DNA from: Brienomyrus brachyistius
Taxonomy: Eukaryota; Chordata; Actinopteri; Osteoglossiformes; Mormyridae
Assembly (NCBI RefSeq): GCF_023856365.1
Contig: NC_064539.1
Coordinates: 30,058,118-30,122,117 of the forward strand
Length of the DNA: 64,000 nucleotides
Direction of reading: 5' to 3'
Each line of letters starts with the position of its first letter. Positions within the stretch are counted from its first letter, which is position 1. The notes under the pieces are model-generated. The model did not search any database. It was given only the letters and a program-made list of their open reading frames with translations, and was not told where the DNA came from. This document shows, in pieces, positions 1 through 14,000 of this stretch. The position numbers were made by a program, and so were the translations under genes.

Positions 1-1295
1 ACTGTGTTGGTCCCCCATGTGCCACCAAAACAGCACTGACCTATCGAGCCACAGACTGCACAGGACCTCTGAAGGTGTGTGTGTCCCCCCCCCACCTCAT
101 ATATCTGAGGGTTGCTGCAGTGGGTCCGGCGTCCCAGTAACCGCTTGGGGTATTTCCAGCAGTATAAATGTTGATGTAAAATTTGAGGAAGGGTCACTGT
201 GGAGGATTTCACTGCCTAACTGGAATTGACAAAAATTTGCCTGCTGTTCTGACAGATGCTAGGGTACTAAGCCGCTAACATATCCACTTGCTAATACATG
301 CTAATGAGCACATAGTCGCAAATTAAGAACACTGATAAGAGGTGAGATAAATAATGAGAATCGCGGGTTGGTTTGTGGCAGGTTCTTCATCACGAGCGAG
401 CGCGGTATTATTTGCATTGATTAGTGCTGATTAGGCAGCGTCACACTCGGATTTCTGCATCTGAATCCCTACAGACGTCCTCATTGGCTCCCCATTTCAG
501 CTACCTGACCCAGATTCACTGCTGTGTTTCTGGTAGTGACCTCATCAGACCTGCCAATGGCGGGAAAATGGCGGGAAAACCGGCACATGCTGGTGGATGA
601 GAAGGTATGCTGTCTGAAAATGTGCCTGTTGGACGAGAGGTGAGAAGACTGTAGATCTGGCTCTGGGTTCCTCTCAGCTTCTGTGCATGGGGAGCCGACA
701 TCTCCTCCCTCTGTCATATGGGCTTCTCTCCCTCCTCCTGCCCAGGTGCTTTTATGGACTGGTATGGTAAAGCAACTCTGCAGTGCGGGGGGCAAAATGA
801 TAAGTAGGTTAAAGTGACTCAAACCTTCATCGTTGGCATGATGCGCATACAGATTTCCAGTGCCAGCCATCTGTATTTCATGGGAGGAGGGGGGGGGTCT
901 CATTGTGTTTTGTTGGGCAAAACATTAGAGGAACGTGGGTGGAGCAGGGGAGACTGGAAGGCGAGGGAGAAACCAGAACAGCAAACGGGTTTTGTGCTTC
1001 TTCCTGGTCAGACAAACCGCAGCAGATTTAAAATGCATTTTATGCACAACAGGCATGGAAAGAGGGACGTGGGCCCTGCTCTGTTGGCACAAGCCGCCGT
1101 ACCCCGCTGCGATCCCCGGGCATGGATGAAACAAAAGGCGGAGGGACGGGGGATCAGGCATGTTTTGGGGCAAAACGTTCCGCCCCATGTAGCAGAGGGG
1201 TGGGTGGGTGACGTGGGATTCGGCCGGGCAGAGACCAGGCAGCAGGAACAGAAAATCTTCACTGTGTACAAAGTGATGGTGCAGGAACAGCGAGT

Positions 1296-1490
1296 CACTG
1301 GGAGAGGGGCCCGGCAGGGAGTGGGGGCCCGGCAGGGAGTGGGGGCCTGGCAGGGAGTGGGGCCCGGCAGGGAGTGGGGGCCCGGCAGGGAGTGGGGGCC
1401 CGGCAGGGAGTGGGGCCCGGCAGGGAGTGGGGGCCTGGCAGGGAGAGGGGCCCGGCAGGGAGTGGGGCCCGGCAGGGAGTGGGGATGGCT
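1296..1490. repeat. G-rich minisatellite (GGCCCGGCAGGGAGTGGG-type units)
   Basis: About a dozen units of 16-18 bp, with runs of three to five G in each, just beyond the scarb1 3' side. The open frame across it is low-complexity and not a gene. Confidence 0.9.
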
Positions 1491-2029
1491 AGAGGAGGGG
1501 GGGGGGTCTGGCCCGAGGTGGGAGGGCCAACCCCGACCGCCTAGCCTCATTATCACAACAAAGGCAAACGGGACACAGGACCGCTAATGCTCTGTAATGA
1601 CTGCAGCAGGGGCGGGGGGGCAGCATCATGATCTTATACCCCATACACACGTGTGTGTGAGACCTACCCAGAGCAGCCCCCAGACAAACACCACCTGCTA
1701 TCCCTCTTTCCCTCCTCACTTTGCTTAATCTCACCCCCCCCCCCCCCCCCCCCCAAATGCTTCTTACACTTGGTTGGCCTTCAGCAAAGGATCAGGGCAA
1801 GATTTGCAGACCCCCAACCCCCCCCTGTCGAAATGCACTACACACCAAATAAGTCTGATTGTTCTGCAAGCCCCCCCCCAAGCAGTATGCCGACCCCCCT
1901 CTGCTCCCGATTAATCTGGAAGCACACCAGCGCTCTGCTTCAGCAACCGTCCGCATTTCCCGCAGGGGGGGGCATGCTCTGGGTATGTACACACATGCAC
2001 AGACGCCGACATATAGAGGCTTAGTGACG

Positions 2030-2305
2030 GGACAGGTGCTTACCTGGGGCCCCGAGCTGGGTGGGGGCCCCCGCAAGCGGACAATTAAGTTGTACATCGC
2101 AACGACATGTCTGCTGTATTTGTGTTCTGTTTTTCACAAAAGCAAAAATAAAAGCTTATTAAATTCTTTTTCTTGATATTATTCATTGAGACTTCATGCT
2201 TAAACAAGGGCAATAAATTTTACCTTGTCAGGGTGGGGTGAGTTTTGGGCCCCTTGGAATTTTTTGCCTGGGGCCCCCAGTGTCCCTAGGGCCACCTTTG
2301 TGAAC
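2030..2305. mobile_element. Possible non-autonomous hAT-type remnant
   Basis: The end near 2303, read on the minus strand, is AAAGGTGGCCCTAGGGACAC followed by GGGGGCCCCAGGC, typical of hAT element ends in fish. The opposite end near 2040-2075 is also GGGGCCC-rich. No target duplication was resolved. Confidence 0.35.
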
Positions 2306-5300
2306 ATGCAGGCAAAGAGACGCGCATGGATCTAAGCCTACATACATATAAGGACATGCATATTCAAATCATATAAGCAGTCAAAGGGACTTCAGTTCTT
2401 ACGGTTTTTGCAACGGGATCAAACACATAACTGTGTTTGAATGAGAGTTACGCAGATGAGAGGAACAGTCTGTTTTCCCTGAGTGCGGAGCTTCCATTGC
2501 ACAATCTGCAATTATAATAGCAGAATGGTGTGTCTGTCCTGGCAAACCACAGGCTGATATTCATGCGCTATTGCTCTGGGGGATTCGCTGGATAAACCGC
2601 AGGTGAGTGTAAATGCGATCAACCAGGCGCAGCCGATTTTCTATCAAAAGAGAGAATGCTGACATACGTTTACACCCATGCCAATAACATTTTGCCCCCG
2701 CGGTTTTCTCATCCCCTCCTTTACATGTCCTCCCCATCCTCGTCTGTCCACCTTCAGACCCACAAAACAGCTCAGAATGTTAGACAATTCAACGGATGCA
2801 GAGATGCACATGCTGATGAGTTGAGCTGCACTGGACAGAGTATAACTGGCTACCTTCCCAAAGCCCCCCCCCCCCCCCCACATGAATTCCATGTTTGCTA
2901 GTATTGCCACGGCAACAAAGAAAATATTTCCAAAAAAGCTGAAGGTTCTATAATTTACAATGAACAAGAATGAGCCTTTTTTATAGGGAGAAAGCGGGGG
3001 AGGGTCCCCACCAAATCTGGACTGCACTACCCCTCCCCTCCCCATTACAGTGGTCAACATGGTTATTTCACTCTTCAAATGGCATTTCCAGTTTCGTGCT
3101 CGCTGCCATCACATCATCTGTTCCGGGGCATTTCCCAAACAGGATTTCACTGTACCACCGATTTTCACCAGTAACTACCTTTACGCCAAGGATCGCTGTT
3201 AAATAAGGATTAGTACCTAAACTGGAAAGTGACAGAGAAGATTCTTTACATAAATACCTCAGGATACACAAACACTTGGGCAAACAAGCCACGCACTGAC
3301 ATCAGAGTGTTACGTTTTCCTATAAGCAGACGTTATCTGTTCACTGTCGCTATGCAGGACATCGTCGCCTGGAGAATGTCGTGCCTGGGCTGCTGAGGAT
3401 GAGCTTTAAGTGCTGCCACCAGGCTCCTGCGAGGACTTCCCCTTGCGCTGGTGGGAACCTCTAACATCTGTTGCTTTCTGGTCTGCTGGAACCGTGTGAC
3501 ACAGTCTCAGGCAGCAGGACCTGTGCTCACAACCCGCGGAAGATTTCCCCGGATGCCAGGTAGGGACAATCAGAATAAATAATGCATCACCGGAAGCAGT
3601 CGTGCGTGTGCACCGGCTTTCGCCCCCCAGGACCCACCTTCGCACCCCCTCAGCCCTTTCTCCGTGATGTTATTTACTGCTCTTGTTGGGCTGGATCGGG
3701 ACAGCGGCCATAACAGAACAGAGGCATAAGCATCAACGGGAGACAGGAATTACAGAATGCCAAACTCATTGTCATGCTCCAAGTCTTCAGCCAAGTGTTT
3801 AATAAAACTTTCAGTTATGAGGACACCCACTCCCCCCCCCCCACCACAGAGAAACACACACAGCCATCCAAATGAGAGGCGGCAAGAGAAACATCACTTA
3901 TACCGACAAGGACTTCCTATAATACTCTTCTTTGTGGGCCTTTACTCTTGACCAACTTCGTAGAAGCACAGATGTTACTATGACGACCTTTAAGGCTATG
4001 CAGCGGACACCCTATACCGCCGTGGACCCCCAAAAGGCCAAAGGTCGTTGATCAAGCCTGGAATAGTGCATAGAAGCCCTGTTCTTAAGCGCTATGCTAA
4101 CAGCTAATGGTAGAGTGGTGGCATACAGACCTACCGTGGGAACTGCGATCGATGCCCCTTCTGTCTGTCTCCAAAGGTCACAATCTGTCGTGGCAAAGAA
4201 CAGCGTGGGCTGCTACAGGGATTTTGGACCGGGAGTGTGGCGATGCATGACTGTCCTTCATGCTGCGACATCCACCGTCTGCTGCATCGCTACGGACCCC
4301 CGGCCGAGGCACCCACTGGGCCGACGCCACTGCCTGAGACTTGGATGGGAGCACCAGTGGACAGGGGACAACTGTATTCTGTCACGCAGTGTCACTGCAT
4401 ACGTGATGAACAAGGTCCGGTCTGCTACACTCGTGGAAGGGATACTGAGCAGGGGGGGGGGGGGTGGGGGGGGGCACAGTGACACTGAGACAAATGGAAA
4501 GAGTAAAATCATTTGTGACCGTCTGTATTTTTTGCAAAATTTTTGCACTTTGATCCATGAGATGAGGTCAGATTTAAACTGAAACCTGTTGGAGATTCTT
4601 GCACGTTTAGTAACCAGACAAAATAAAGGTGTAATAAATTGTTAGTAAACATGTATAACTAAATTCCCAAGTAACTTGGGCCAGCATGCAAGTTTACGCA
4701 TTAATGTGTAGGATGAACACAAAACCACTGGCACATTTCCTACCGTGAATCGGCTGCCTGTTCTTTAGGGACGATCGATACGGAATTCATAAACGTGCCA
4801 TAGAGTTCGAAGTCAATCTTTGCTGCCCTCTACTGACAGTTTTGAGACCAAGTCACCAGTACAAGTTTGCCTGGCTCAAGACTAAACTCCAGGCATTAGT
4901 GTCACTGCTTACAAGCCACCTGTCGAGTTTAACTTTGGCCAGATATCCACCTGCTGTGCCTCACGCCAACAAACCTGCTACGGGAAAAATGCAGTAATTA
5001 GTGTTTCCATCCTTGTCTTCCTCCTATCCCTCTGAGGTTGTGCCACTTCTGTACATTCATTTGCCACATTTTATTTACCCACCATGCATCTTCTTCATCA
5101 TTTCTCTTGGTGACGGTCTTGGAGGCCAAGTGAGTCACAGCAAACCTCCCTCACCAAGGCCACAGACACAGAGGCCTACATGGAAACCGTGGGCCATCTG
5201 TCAAAATGTTACCTCAGCTCCCCTCTAAAGCTGCCAGTTTCTGTCTGAATAAACACCAATCTCGCACAATAGGTGGAATTTACCAGTGGGGGGGGGGCGC

Positions 5301-6299
5301 AGACTGGGGGTGGTCCCCCCTGGTAAACTTTGAGGTATAATATTCCACATTTGAATTATAACGTTTATATTCAGGGGCCACTGGCCCCCTGGAATCTGCC
5401 AGGTACCCACCTCCTTCCAACACCCCAATTACTCCAGTTATCTGTATCGATGGCAGGAGGAGAAGAATAACATGCAGGTATAAAATGTGCATTACTGCAC
5501 AGTTTCTGAATTTTATTTAACACAAACAAAAAAAAAAAACTCTTGAAAACAAAGTTGCTGTTAAGCTGAAATTGAAAATCAGCCTTACCCATGAGGCCTG
5601 CTGCATGTTCTGCATGCTGATGTCTATTAGACAATGTCGGCAGGCTCTGCGGACTGGAAACTGACCAGCAGAAGGTGCATCTCGATTGGGAAATGGGGTC
5701 CCGACCTGATGGGTCTCGACCTGGTGAGCCTTTCACAGACATCCCACCTTAAGCATACTGATTTCAAGGTGAATGGCACCCAGCAGAGGGGATGGTTGAA
5801 GTGGACATGATGTAGTTGTAGCTGGAATTATTTACAAGATGGATCCCCACTCTAAAAATCCTTATAGGTTTAACACTGCCAGTGAAACTGAATTAAAAAT
5901 GAAAAGTAATCCAAGTTACATTTTTCAGGCAGCGCCATCTTGTCTGCAATATTATGCGACCTTGAACTTAAGCTTTCCGGTCTTTTAACCGGTCGGTTAT
6001 TGTTGTATTATGTTATTAGTCCTGTTACGTGAGCCTGTCACACTGGCGATATCAGGAGCTTATAGGCCTACTAGCCGCCACATTTACCAGCCAGAAAGCG
6101 ACGGCAGATATTAATGTCAACTTAGATGAGCGACTCTTCCATTCACACTGACATTTCAACCATTACTGTCGCATTAGCGTAAATGGCTACCTAATGTAAG
6201 CTACGAGCAGCGCTAAGGTTTGTGGAGGGAGAGAACTAGCTGGCGAGTTACGCGATAGCAAGTATAAAACTCTCCTCATTGCAAACTCTGCTATATATA

Positions 6300-6530
6300 T
6301 GGGGAGCAGCGTGTGGCTCTGTGAGCTAAGCCTGTGTGCCTGTAATCAGAAGGTTGCAGGTTCAAACCCCGCCTCAGCCTGTGGGTCCTTGAGCAAGGCC
6401 CTTAACCACCAGCTCCCTGGGCGCCGCTACGGGTGGCAGCCCTTCGCAGACAACTTCCTCTATGAAAAAAGAGCAAGTTGTGGGAGGCGTAAAGACAATT
6501 TCAATAATCAATAAATCAAGTCAATAAAGT
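6300..6530 (+). mobile_element. tRNA-derived SINE
   Basis: A box B-like GGTTCAAACCC after a tRNA-like head (GTGTGGCTCTGTGAGCTAAG), then a body with CCTTGAGCAAGGCCCTTAAC common to fish SINEs, ending in an A/T-rich tail. Confidence 0.75.
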
Positions 6531-6949
6531 ATCGATTATTATTATTATATGCTCGCACACGCACAGGTTTGTAATTATATCTTTGTGGGGACTCTCCATT
6601 CATTTCTATGGGGAAACTAGAAATTTCACTTTACACCTACCCAGCCCTGAAAAATGGAAACCTGAATAACAGGTTTTAGTCTGTGGGGGACATTTGCTGT
6701 CATGGTCACAGACGTGCGAGTAAGACGCACCAACAATCAGCTGAAGATCAGCCGTCTGTGTTCTGACTAATACAGGCAGGTACTGAATTCGGAAATATCC
6801 CCTTTTATCCCCTCTTGGCCCTTTTAGCAGAAGACGAAACAAAGAAAAATCCAGAAAATACTACTATTGCATAGTTAGGGAGTATTATCATTGACGAGGC
6901 AACTAGATAGTAAATAGATGGGACAGTAATCCAGAATTTGATTTACCCT

Positions 6950-6955
6950 TTTATT
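6950..6955 (-). terminator. scarb1: Candidate scarb1 poly(A) signal AATAAA
   Basis: AATAAA on the minus strand about 1.0 kb past the scarb1 stop. It is the first canonical hexamer I noticed downstream; no transcript evidence. Confidence 0.3.
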
Positions 6956-7970
6956 TTGAGTGCATGTAAACCTAACATTGAGTTCATGTTTTATGCGGAT
7001 GTCGCGTAGAGGTGCAGAAGTTACGCAACGACCGTTATTAAAAGTGGCTTCATGCGGCCACTAGTGAAAAAGCCCAAAGTATTACATTCATGCCTTATTC
7101 ACATTAACAGCTCAACTGGCATGTAAGGAGGCAATTGTAGTTTCTTTACACAACCATTTATCAAAACTCTGAAGGAGGCAGCACAATAAGAAACAACGTT
7201 CATCAAAAGCATTTCAATTAATGCCTTCATAATTATCCAGCAGTTCATCGTTTCCCAAATTCCCTTAACCTGGGCCACATAAATTAAATCACATAGGGTT
7301 CCATTGCAGTCAACCACCAGAGGGCGCAGGTGTCTCTGAGGAGAACTAAACCCCAAAGACCGGCCAACGTTTCTCCCCACGTTTTCCGAAGCACGAGGTA
7401 ATCAGGGGGAAAAAAAAAAATCTAAAACCATAATGCTGCAAACATATTCATAAATATTTCATGATTTAACTGCTACATAATTAAATAGCAACGGTTGTAA
7501 TTTTTTCCCCCAGATGTAAACAAGTGTGAGCAGTAATGGGAGAAATGAGGCGGCTCTGGAACCACTTTGGGTGGGATTTCTGTCACTGTGTGGTTTGATC
7601 CACTTTCTAATGTTTAAAAGCTGTGTGGGATCAGTCAGGGAATCGCTGGGAACCCGACGCTCTTCCACCAGCTGTGAGTTTAAGCCAGACACTTTTCAGT
7701 ATTGCTGCATAAAAAATATATATTAAATATAATAACCCTCAAATACCTGAGGATTAAGTGCCAAAAAGTCAACATCCTGCTGCTTCTCAAGCACATGATC
7801 GACTCAGGGAAGCGTTAGGTACTTGGAACGACCCCAAACCCTACAGCCTTTCAGGGTAGGTAGGCCTCCATATGCAATTCAGCAATCTTTGCCCCGGTGA
7901 CCAGGCCAGGACTGTGGATCTGTGAGGTGGGGGTGAGTAAGAGTGAGGGAGCTTGGGGAGGATGTCGGTC

Positions 7971-8069
7971 TCAGTCTGGGCCATTCTGTAGCAGGGGGGT
8001 CGTTTCAGTTGCAGAAGAGGTCGGGTCCTTAACTGGGTGAGATGGACCGAACTCTTCAGAGCTGCGTTT
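7971..8069 (-). CDS. scarb1: scarb1 terminal coding exon, dileucine tail
   Basis: A pyrimidine-rich acceptor ending TTTGCCAG opens in phase 0 and encodes a 32-residue cytoplasmic tail, KRSSEEFGPS to TTPLLQNGPD, then TGA at 7973-7971. E488-TTP-LL493 fits the acidic dileucine endocytosis consensus. Confidence 0.82.
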   Translation of the reverse strand, partial: KRSSEEFGPSHPVKDPTSSATETTPLLQNGPD

Positions 8070-11000
8070 CTGGCAAAGCAGGGAGAGAGGAGGAGGCAAG
8101 AGGTGAGAATCGGGTCTCACAATAACCCTAAGTTCAGCACAGGCTAGTGACCAATAGTTGCGACAAACCTGCCAACAAACAGAGACATTCACCCTGGTGA
8201 TGTCATCAGTAGGACCTCTGTGACCGTACACAGTGACAGCATATGGACTTGGCTCCCGACATTTCCGTAATGTAGCAGAAATGCATAAATTTACATCTGG
8301 GTTTGAATGTGAAGCTTCTCTCCTACACCGATTTTCTTCCATTTGGCTATAGACTGGAGGGTTGTCTGATTTAATTTGTTAGAGAGGAGCTGGTTCTTGT
8401 TATAACACAGAGTGTAAACTCAACATGGAATAAGGTGTGTTTATGCAATGAGGTAGAACCAGAAAAATTACTGCCGATTGGTTCCGGCTAACAGGTTTAA
8501 TGATCTCGCAAGGAACTTTTACTCGACTGTTTGTGGAGAACGTCAGGTAACGTTTCGATCCTGTTACCCACCTGCACCAGCCAAGACAAACTTTTCAGGC
8601 TGCCTCGTAAAAACACTCTGGTCGTTTACCCTGACTTTCACGCAGTCCTAAAACACAATCAAGCCTCGTTTAATCTTAATGCTGGCTGACATGCTCCGGC
8701 TTTCATTAGCTTGATTGAGAGGCCGCTATTGCAGATACATTTATTATGTTGTTATGTTGGTGGTTTCATTGATTATTTATTCATGCAATAGAATCAAGTA
8801 GGTAATTTGGAAAAGTCTGAAAATTTTGACAGGCAACATTCAAGTCACCACCATCAAACAAGGGAAAGATTTACCTGTCAAATAACTTTTCATGTTTCTT
8901 TCCCATAATTACACTGATTAAACAATTCAGATTTGCTGGAATACTTAAAATTCTCAAAAAAACACGACAATCAGTTCCGGCAAATCTTTCCGGCATGATT
9001 CTCATTATTACTGCCCACATCGCAGCCGTCTCCGGAAGCCTTGATGTGTCAGACAAACCCCATTGCCCTTCTGCCTTGTTGACATCCCTTCCCCTCGTCT
9101 CAAAGACCTCTGAAAGAAAAATACAGTAGGGGTATGTGTTCAAAACCAAAGCACAAGTGAGTGTTTGGGTTTGTGGATCCGTACCTGCGGCTACATTGAC
9201 TATCAAATTTTCCCGCTGATGTTGTACAGAAGCTTTAAGCTATAATTTCTCACCACATAAAAGGAAAACCACCATCTTCAAAACGGTCTATCGTCACTCA
9301 TTGTCTGCTATACTCCAATGCACGACCTTTCAATCCCATCGCTACTATGGTCAACTATGCAATGAAACATTTGGTATTTTACCAGCTACATCAGAAGCCA
9401 GTTTAATTCCGCACTTTCCATACCCAGGCTTCACCTCAGTCATATGGAGAAACAGAAGAAGGTGTGAACACTGCTTATGGTGACAAAATAATACCACATA
9501 AAAGCAAAATAAAAAAATAAAACAAAAGCAAATGATGTAAAAAGAAAACTGGTATTTTTGGGTCTGATCTGCTGCCAGTTATCAGAATATTGTTAAGCAA
9601 ATGAAAACGACCAAACGTCTAGAGGCGGAATTTATTTCTGGTTGGGTACAAGAACCGCAGAGGGAAAAGTCTGGATGAAATATTGCCTTGTTTTGCAGTG
9701 TTAATGCAACAGTGTTATAACTTTTCTCTTGTTTACAACAGATCTGGTTTGATTAGACACCAGTAAATGTGTGAAACATAAACTGAACAGAATCGAAACG
9801 ATCCAATCGGACACCTAAAAAATACTTGTATGTTTCTCAAATAAAAAGATTCTATTTATTCTATTTTGGGGTACGAGGGGTAACAATCGGCAAAATGTAC
9901 TGAGAGCATCAGCCCCCTCTGGGTCGGCAGACAAATATACGGTTACGATTTGGTAGCTCGTCACAGTATTTTCATTGCAAACTATTAAGGTCGGGCACCA
10001 CAGATGTTACCCATTTAGAGAAACATTAGAGGGAACATCAGATTGGCCATAGAGTGGAGTTGGAGCTAGATAGACTAAGAGGGTTTAACCCCATACATCG
10101 TGCTAGGGGTGAGAAGAGAGAGACATGCAAGGGCTCTGTCTTAAGACTGTGGGGACCAGTGGTGATAGCAGGCAAGAGAAGGGAAGTGCAAACTATGGGC
10201 TTACCTTCTCCCAGTAACATAGAAGAACAGCCCCCAGGAGAAGAAGGAGGCCCAAGCCGATGAGGACATACTGGAGGTATTCCAGAATGGTGGGCATCAG
10301 CACCAGGTTCCTGTAAAACGTGGTCAGCACCGGGCCATCGATGTAGCCTTTCTGTGAAGGACGAGAGGCATGGAGTGAGGGGGGCCTCTATGATATGGAA
10401 AAGGGGAGCCTGGAAATGCGCTATGACAGGGCACCGCCCAAGACAAACCCCTCCCCTCACTGGAGCCAGCTGAAAGGTGCTGGGGCCGCAGAATGCAGGT
10501 TGCTACACGCACATGTCAACTGACCTCTTCAAACCAGATCATGGGCATCACTACCTCAGAAATCTTGCCAGTCTGCCTGGGAAGACGATATGAAGAAAAC
10601 ATGAACTAATAAAATAATGGCAGTTTAAAACCCAACAGATCATTTAAATGTACGATATAATTACGGTTTCAATGCTAGAAGAGTGGTAGCTATTTTTAGG
10701 TAAAGGTTAAACTTTTACAGTTACTGTGGGGCATAAACTGTGAGAGCGAATCTAACAAGGTTCTACAGATGGGCAACATCGGACCGGATGACATTGTGGG
10801 GCTTACTTGATGTTCGACACCGCTTTGATGTACAGGTTGAGCTGCAGCCGGATGGATACGTTCATCGGCACGCCGGTGTCCTGTCGAGTAGCAATGGACA
10901 AGAGGTGAGGAAGCTTTCCGGCCCAACAGGGCACTGCAGGCTTCCACTGCAGGAGGTCTGAAGCTGGTCTGAAGCTGGCCAGGAGCTTGCCGAGCAGCAG

Positions 11001-14000
11001 AGGTGACGGCAACGAGCCAAAAGCGCGTACGAGTAGATGTCTGGGGCTTGGGCTCCTTCACAGGATTCACCACAGCAAGAAAGACAGCTGACCGCTTACT
11101 GCGGCCGATCTTATCCACAAAGGACAAGCCCTCTAATTATTAATCTAATGAGGGATTTGCAGTGGAAAGCTGCATAACACAAGGGCCCTATATGGATAAG
11201 ATTGGCCACCCTGGGCTTATGCAAAAACGCAGGTCATTCTGAAATGGAGTCAAACCCTAACCCTGACCAGGAAAAATAAGATGGATGGATAGGCGGATGG
11301 ATGGATAGGCGGATGGATGGATGCAATTTTAGCATTTTCTCATCCCTACCACAAAAAACTCCGTGCTTAAAAAAGAACATTTTCTCACGTCCCTCTGTGA
11401 CTCCCAGATTGTCTATGTACATCGACTAAGGGATTATAGCCCTCGATACACCCAGCAGAGTTCCTCAAACTTTTTAATGTAACATGTTTATCTTTCTCCA
11501 TGGCCCTGTGGTAAGATTTCACATCGTTCATTCCTAGCTAGTAGTCAAGCAATCCCCCCCCCAAGATATCTGAATAAAAACACAGAATAAAAATGCTTAT
11601 TGTAGGGGGAAAAAAAATAGAGTTTTAAGAAAAAACGAAAAACACACTTAAAAGATGCTACATGAAAATACGTGCCTGGCTTCTAAATGATGGCAAATCC
11701 TCATCTGCCAGGCAAACCAGCGTAAGCACTGGACAGAGTCCATCTTGGCTGCCTGGCACATTATCACTCCGGTATTTACGAGAGTATAAAGTGCAGCGTA
11801 AAGTTTATGCCACTGTGTTCCAACAGTGCCGCTCGTCCCGAAACAAAGGGGAGGACAGGGGGTCTTAAAGGACACGTACGAAAGAGCAGATAGACCACCA
11901 CAAGGGCCCAGGCGTGTAAACCGGCCGGACCACAGAACCCGAGAAACCGGACTAAGCCGCTCTACGTCAGGATCCCGCTCTACGTCAGGGTCCCGCTCTA
12001 CGTCAGGGTCCCGCTCTACGTCAGGGTCCCGCTCTACGTCAGGGTCCCGCTGGATAAGGCACTTTATTAAATCTGAGCCTCAGTCCTTTTGCACTTATTT
12101 ATCTGGGTTGTTTGGGAAAAGAACAATGTTTTACTTCAGACCACTGTTCTGCAGTCTGTAACACTTCAGATTTAACTTGTTTCTATGGCAAGGCACCATT
12201 GTCACAGATAAATGTGTGTTAAATCCACATCACATTTTCCTTTCCAAACAAAGGGTTCCATTGTCATAATGAGAATGGCTTCATTACAGCACATAATTAC
12301 AAAACACCCCAATGATAACATTCATCGCAGTCACCTGTAACGGCGAGGCAATCATCTCATTAATGTCCAGGGCTAAATGTTAAATTCTTCAATCATGAGC
12401 CACGCAAGGCAGCCAAAGGAGCTGCAAAGGAAAGATCCTTATTTGTTAAAGATATTTTATCCAGGAGCCTTATGTTGATAAACAAATGACTGTGATATTA
12501 CAGTGCCAGCAAAGGGTCATTACTGGTCTCATTCTTGTTCATGGCTCTGAAAGAGACCCAGCTCTGTTTAAAGTGTGCACTGAATTATTTTCTCGTTAAT
12601 TCATTGTTTGATCAAAGAGTTTCCAGTGTCACTAAATTACAGACATGAGCCTGGAGTTCATAAAGCTAAGATGCAGACCTGAGGATTTACTTGGGAAAAC
12701 CCCAAAGAAATGGCAGGACTTTGCTTTAGATAACTTGAAACGGGGCGTAGATTTAGAACATTTCAGACAATATCCTCTTACGTTTTCCCTAGTTCTGAAT
12801 GGCATCGATAAATACAGGCCACCCATTGATGACACTGATAAGGGGTAATTAATCAGTGCTGTCAATGTCAATTACTGCAGAGTAAGCAGTGCGAGAGAAG
12901 TCTGATCAGCCTGATAAGTCGGAGCGCATGGTTTAGCTGCAGGGTTGCTGTACACATGGATGTTGCATAAAACCCAGTTTATGATGTAATAGCCCTTTTG
13001 GTGACATCATAAAGCGCTGATAATCCCATACTATCGCTATAATCTTAACCAGTAAGTGGCCCTCAAAGTCATTTCCAATTAGCTTATCAAAACGGCCTTG
13101 CGGGTTTATTTGCGATCAGAGACCTTGGCACAGTCAGAGCCTAACCCTGCACACACAGGTAAGGGCTGCGAAACATCAGACAGGCTGAAGCTGGGGGGGC
13201 CACTGGGGGGAGGCGCCACAGCAGCAAGGCGATATACAAAACGGCTGCCAGGGTTGTTCTGAATTAAGCTGCAGGTCATACATGTCTTTGGGGGGGGGGG
13301 GGGGGGGACAAGGATGTTTATCCAGTCAGTTAAGATTAAATGGGAGAGACCCCTCACTTTCATGCGTATATTGCCAGATAAGCAGATAACAAAACTGCAT
13401 AATCACACGTCAAAGTTAATGTTTTCCTGCAAACGGTTATGATGGAGTTTCACTGTAGATATATACTGGGGTTAAATTGATAAACTACTAAACAACCTTC
13501 CAAAGTTAACAGCATTCAAAGTTTGGAGGAGGAAGAGGGTGTATTATATAAAAACAACAGGCCTCTCTAAATACACTGCCATTCTGAAGGGAACTCATGT
13601 CTCCTCGAACCTTGCTGAAGTAGAACAGACTGGGGAAGCACCTGGTAAAGGAAATGTGGGGGGGGGGGGAGTATGTTCAGCCCCCCGATCTCCAAACTGA
13701 GGCTGAAGGGCCCAGAGTAAAAGAAAATAACAGACAATTCACAGGCTTTGTAACAAGGAGGATGATCGACACTCAGGGAGCGAGCAGGGGGAGCAACCCA
13801 CCGGATGGATGTCGATGAAGAGGCCATGCTTGTCCTCTGAAGGATCGAGCCCCTGAACAAAGTCGCGGAGGACTGGGTCCCCGTTGTAGAAGTGTGGGTG
13901 GGAGATGAACACCGGAGCATCTGAAGGAAGCAGAAGCCGACACCGTCAGATCTGGGGCGAGAAGGTAGCCACACAAAACGGGCTGTACAAGGGGCACTGA

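Larger units (their letters stand above)
1..6290. other. Non-coding region beyond scarb1, no gene recognised
   Basis: Open frames here are short, low-complexity or over homopolymers (for example a C run at about 1733-1754). Only the minisatellite at 1.3 kb and a possible hAT remnant at 2.0-2.3 kb are assignable. Confidence 0.6.

Noticed and set aside
814..1587. 257-codon plus-strand frame with GVGARQGVGA repeats
   Set aside because: It is a read-through of the G-rich minisatellite; no splice sites or recognisable domain.
8871..9115. Possible alternative scarb1 exon after CTGTATTTTTCTTTCAG near 9110
   Set aside because: Acceptor is good, but the phase-0 product (about 33 residues, Arg-rich) resembles no known SR-BI tail and no donor or conservation can be judged.
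12645..12848. 67-codon plus-strand frame in scarb1 intron 8
   Set aside because: Looks protein-like in composition but has no recognisable family, no splice context, and an equally long antisense frame.
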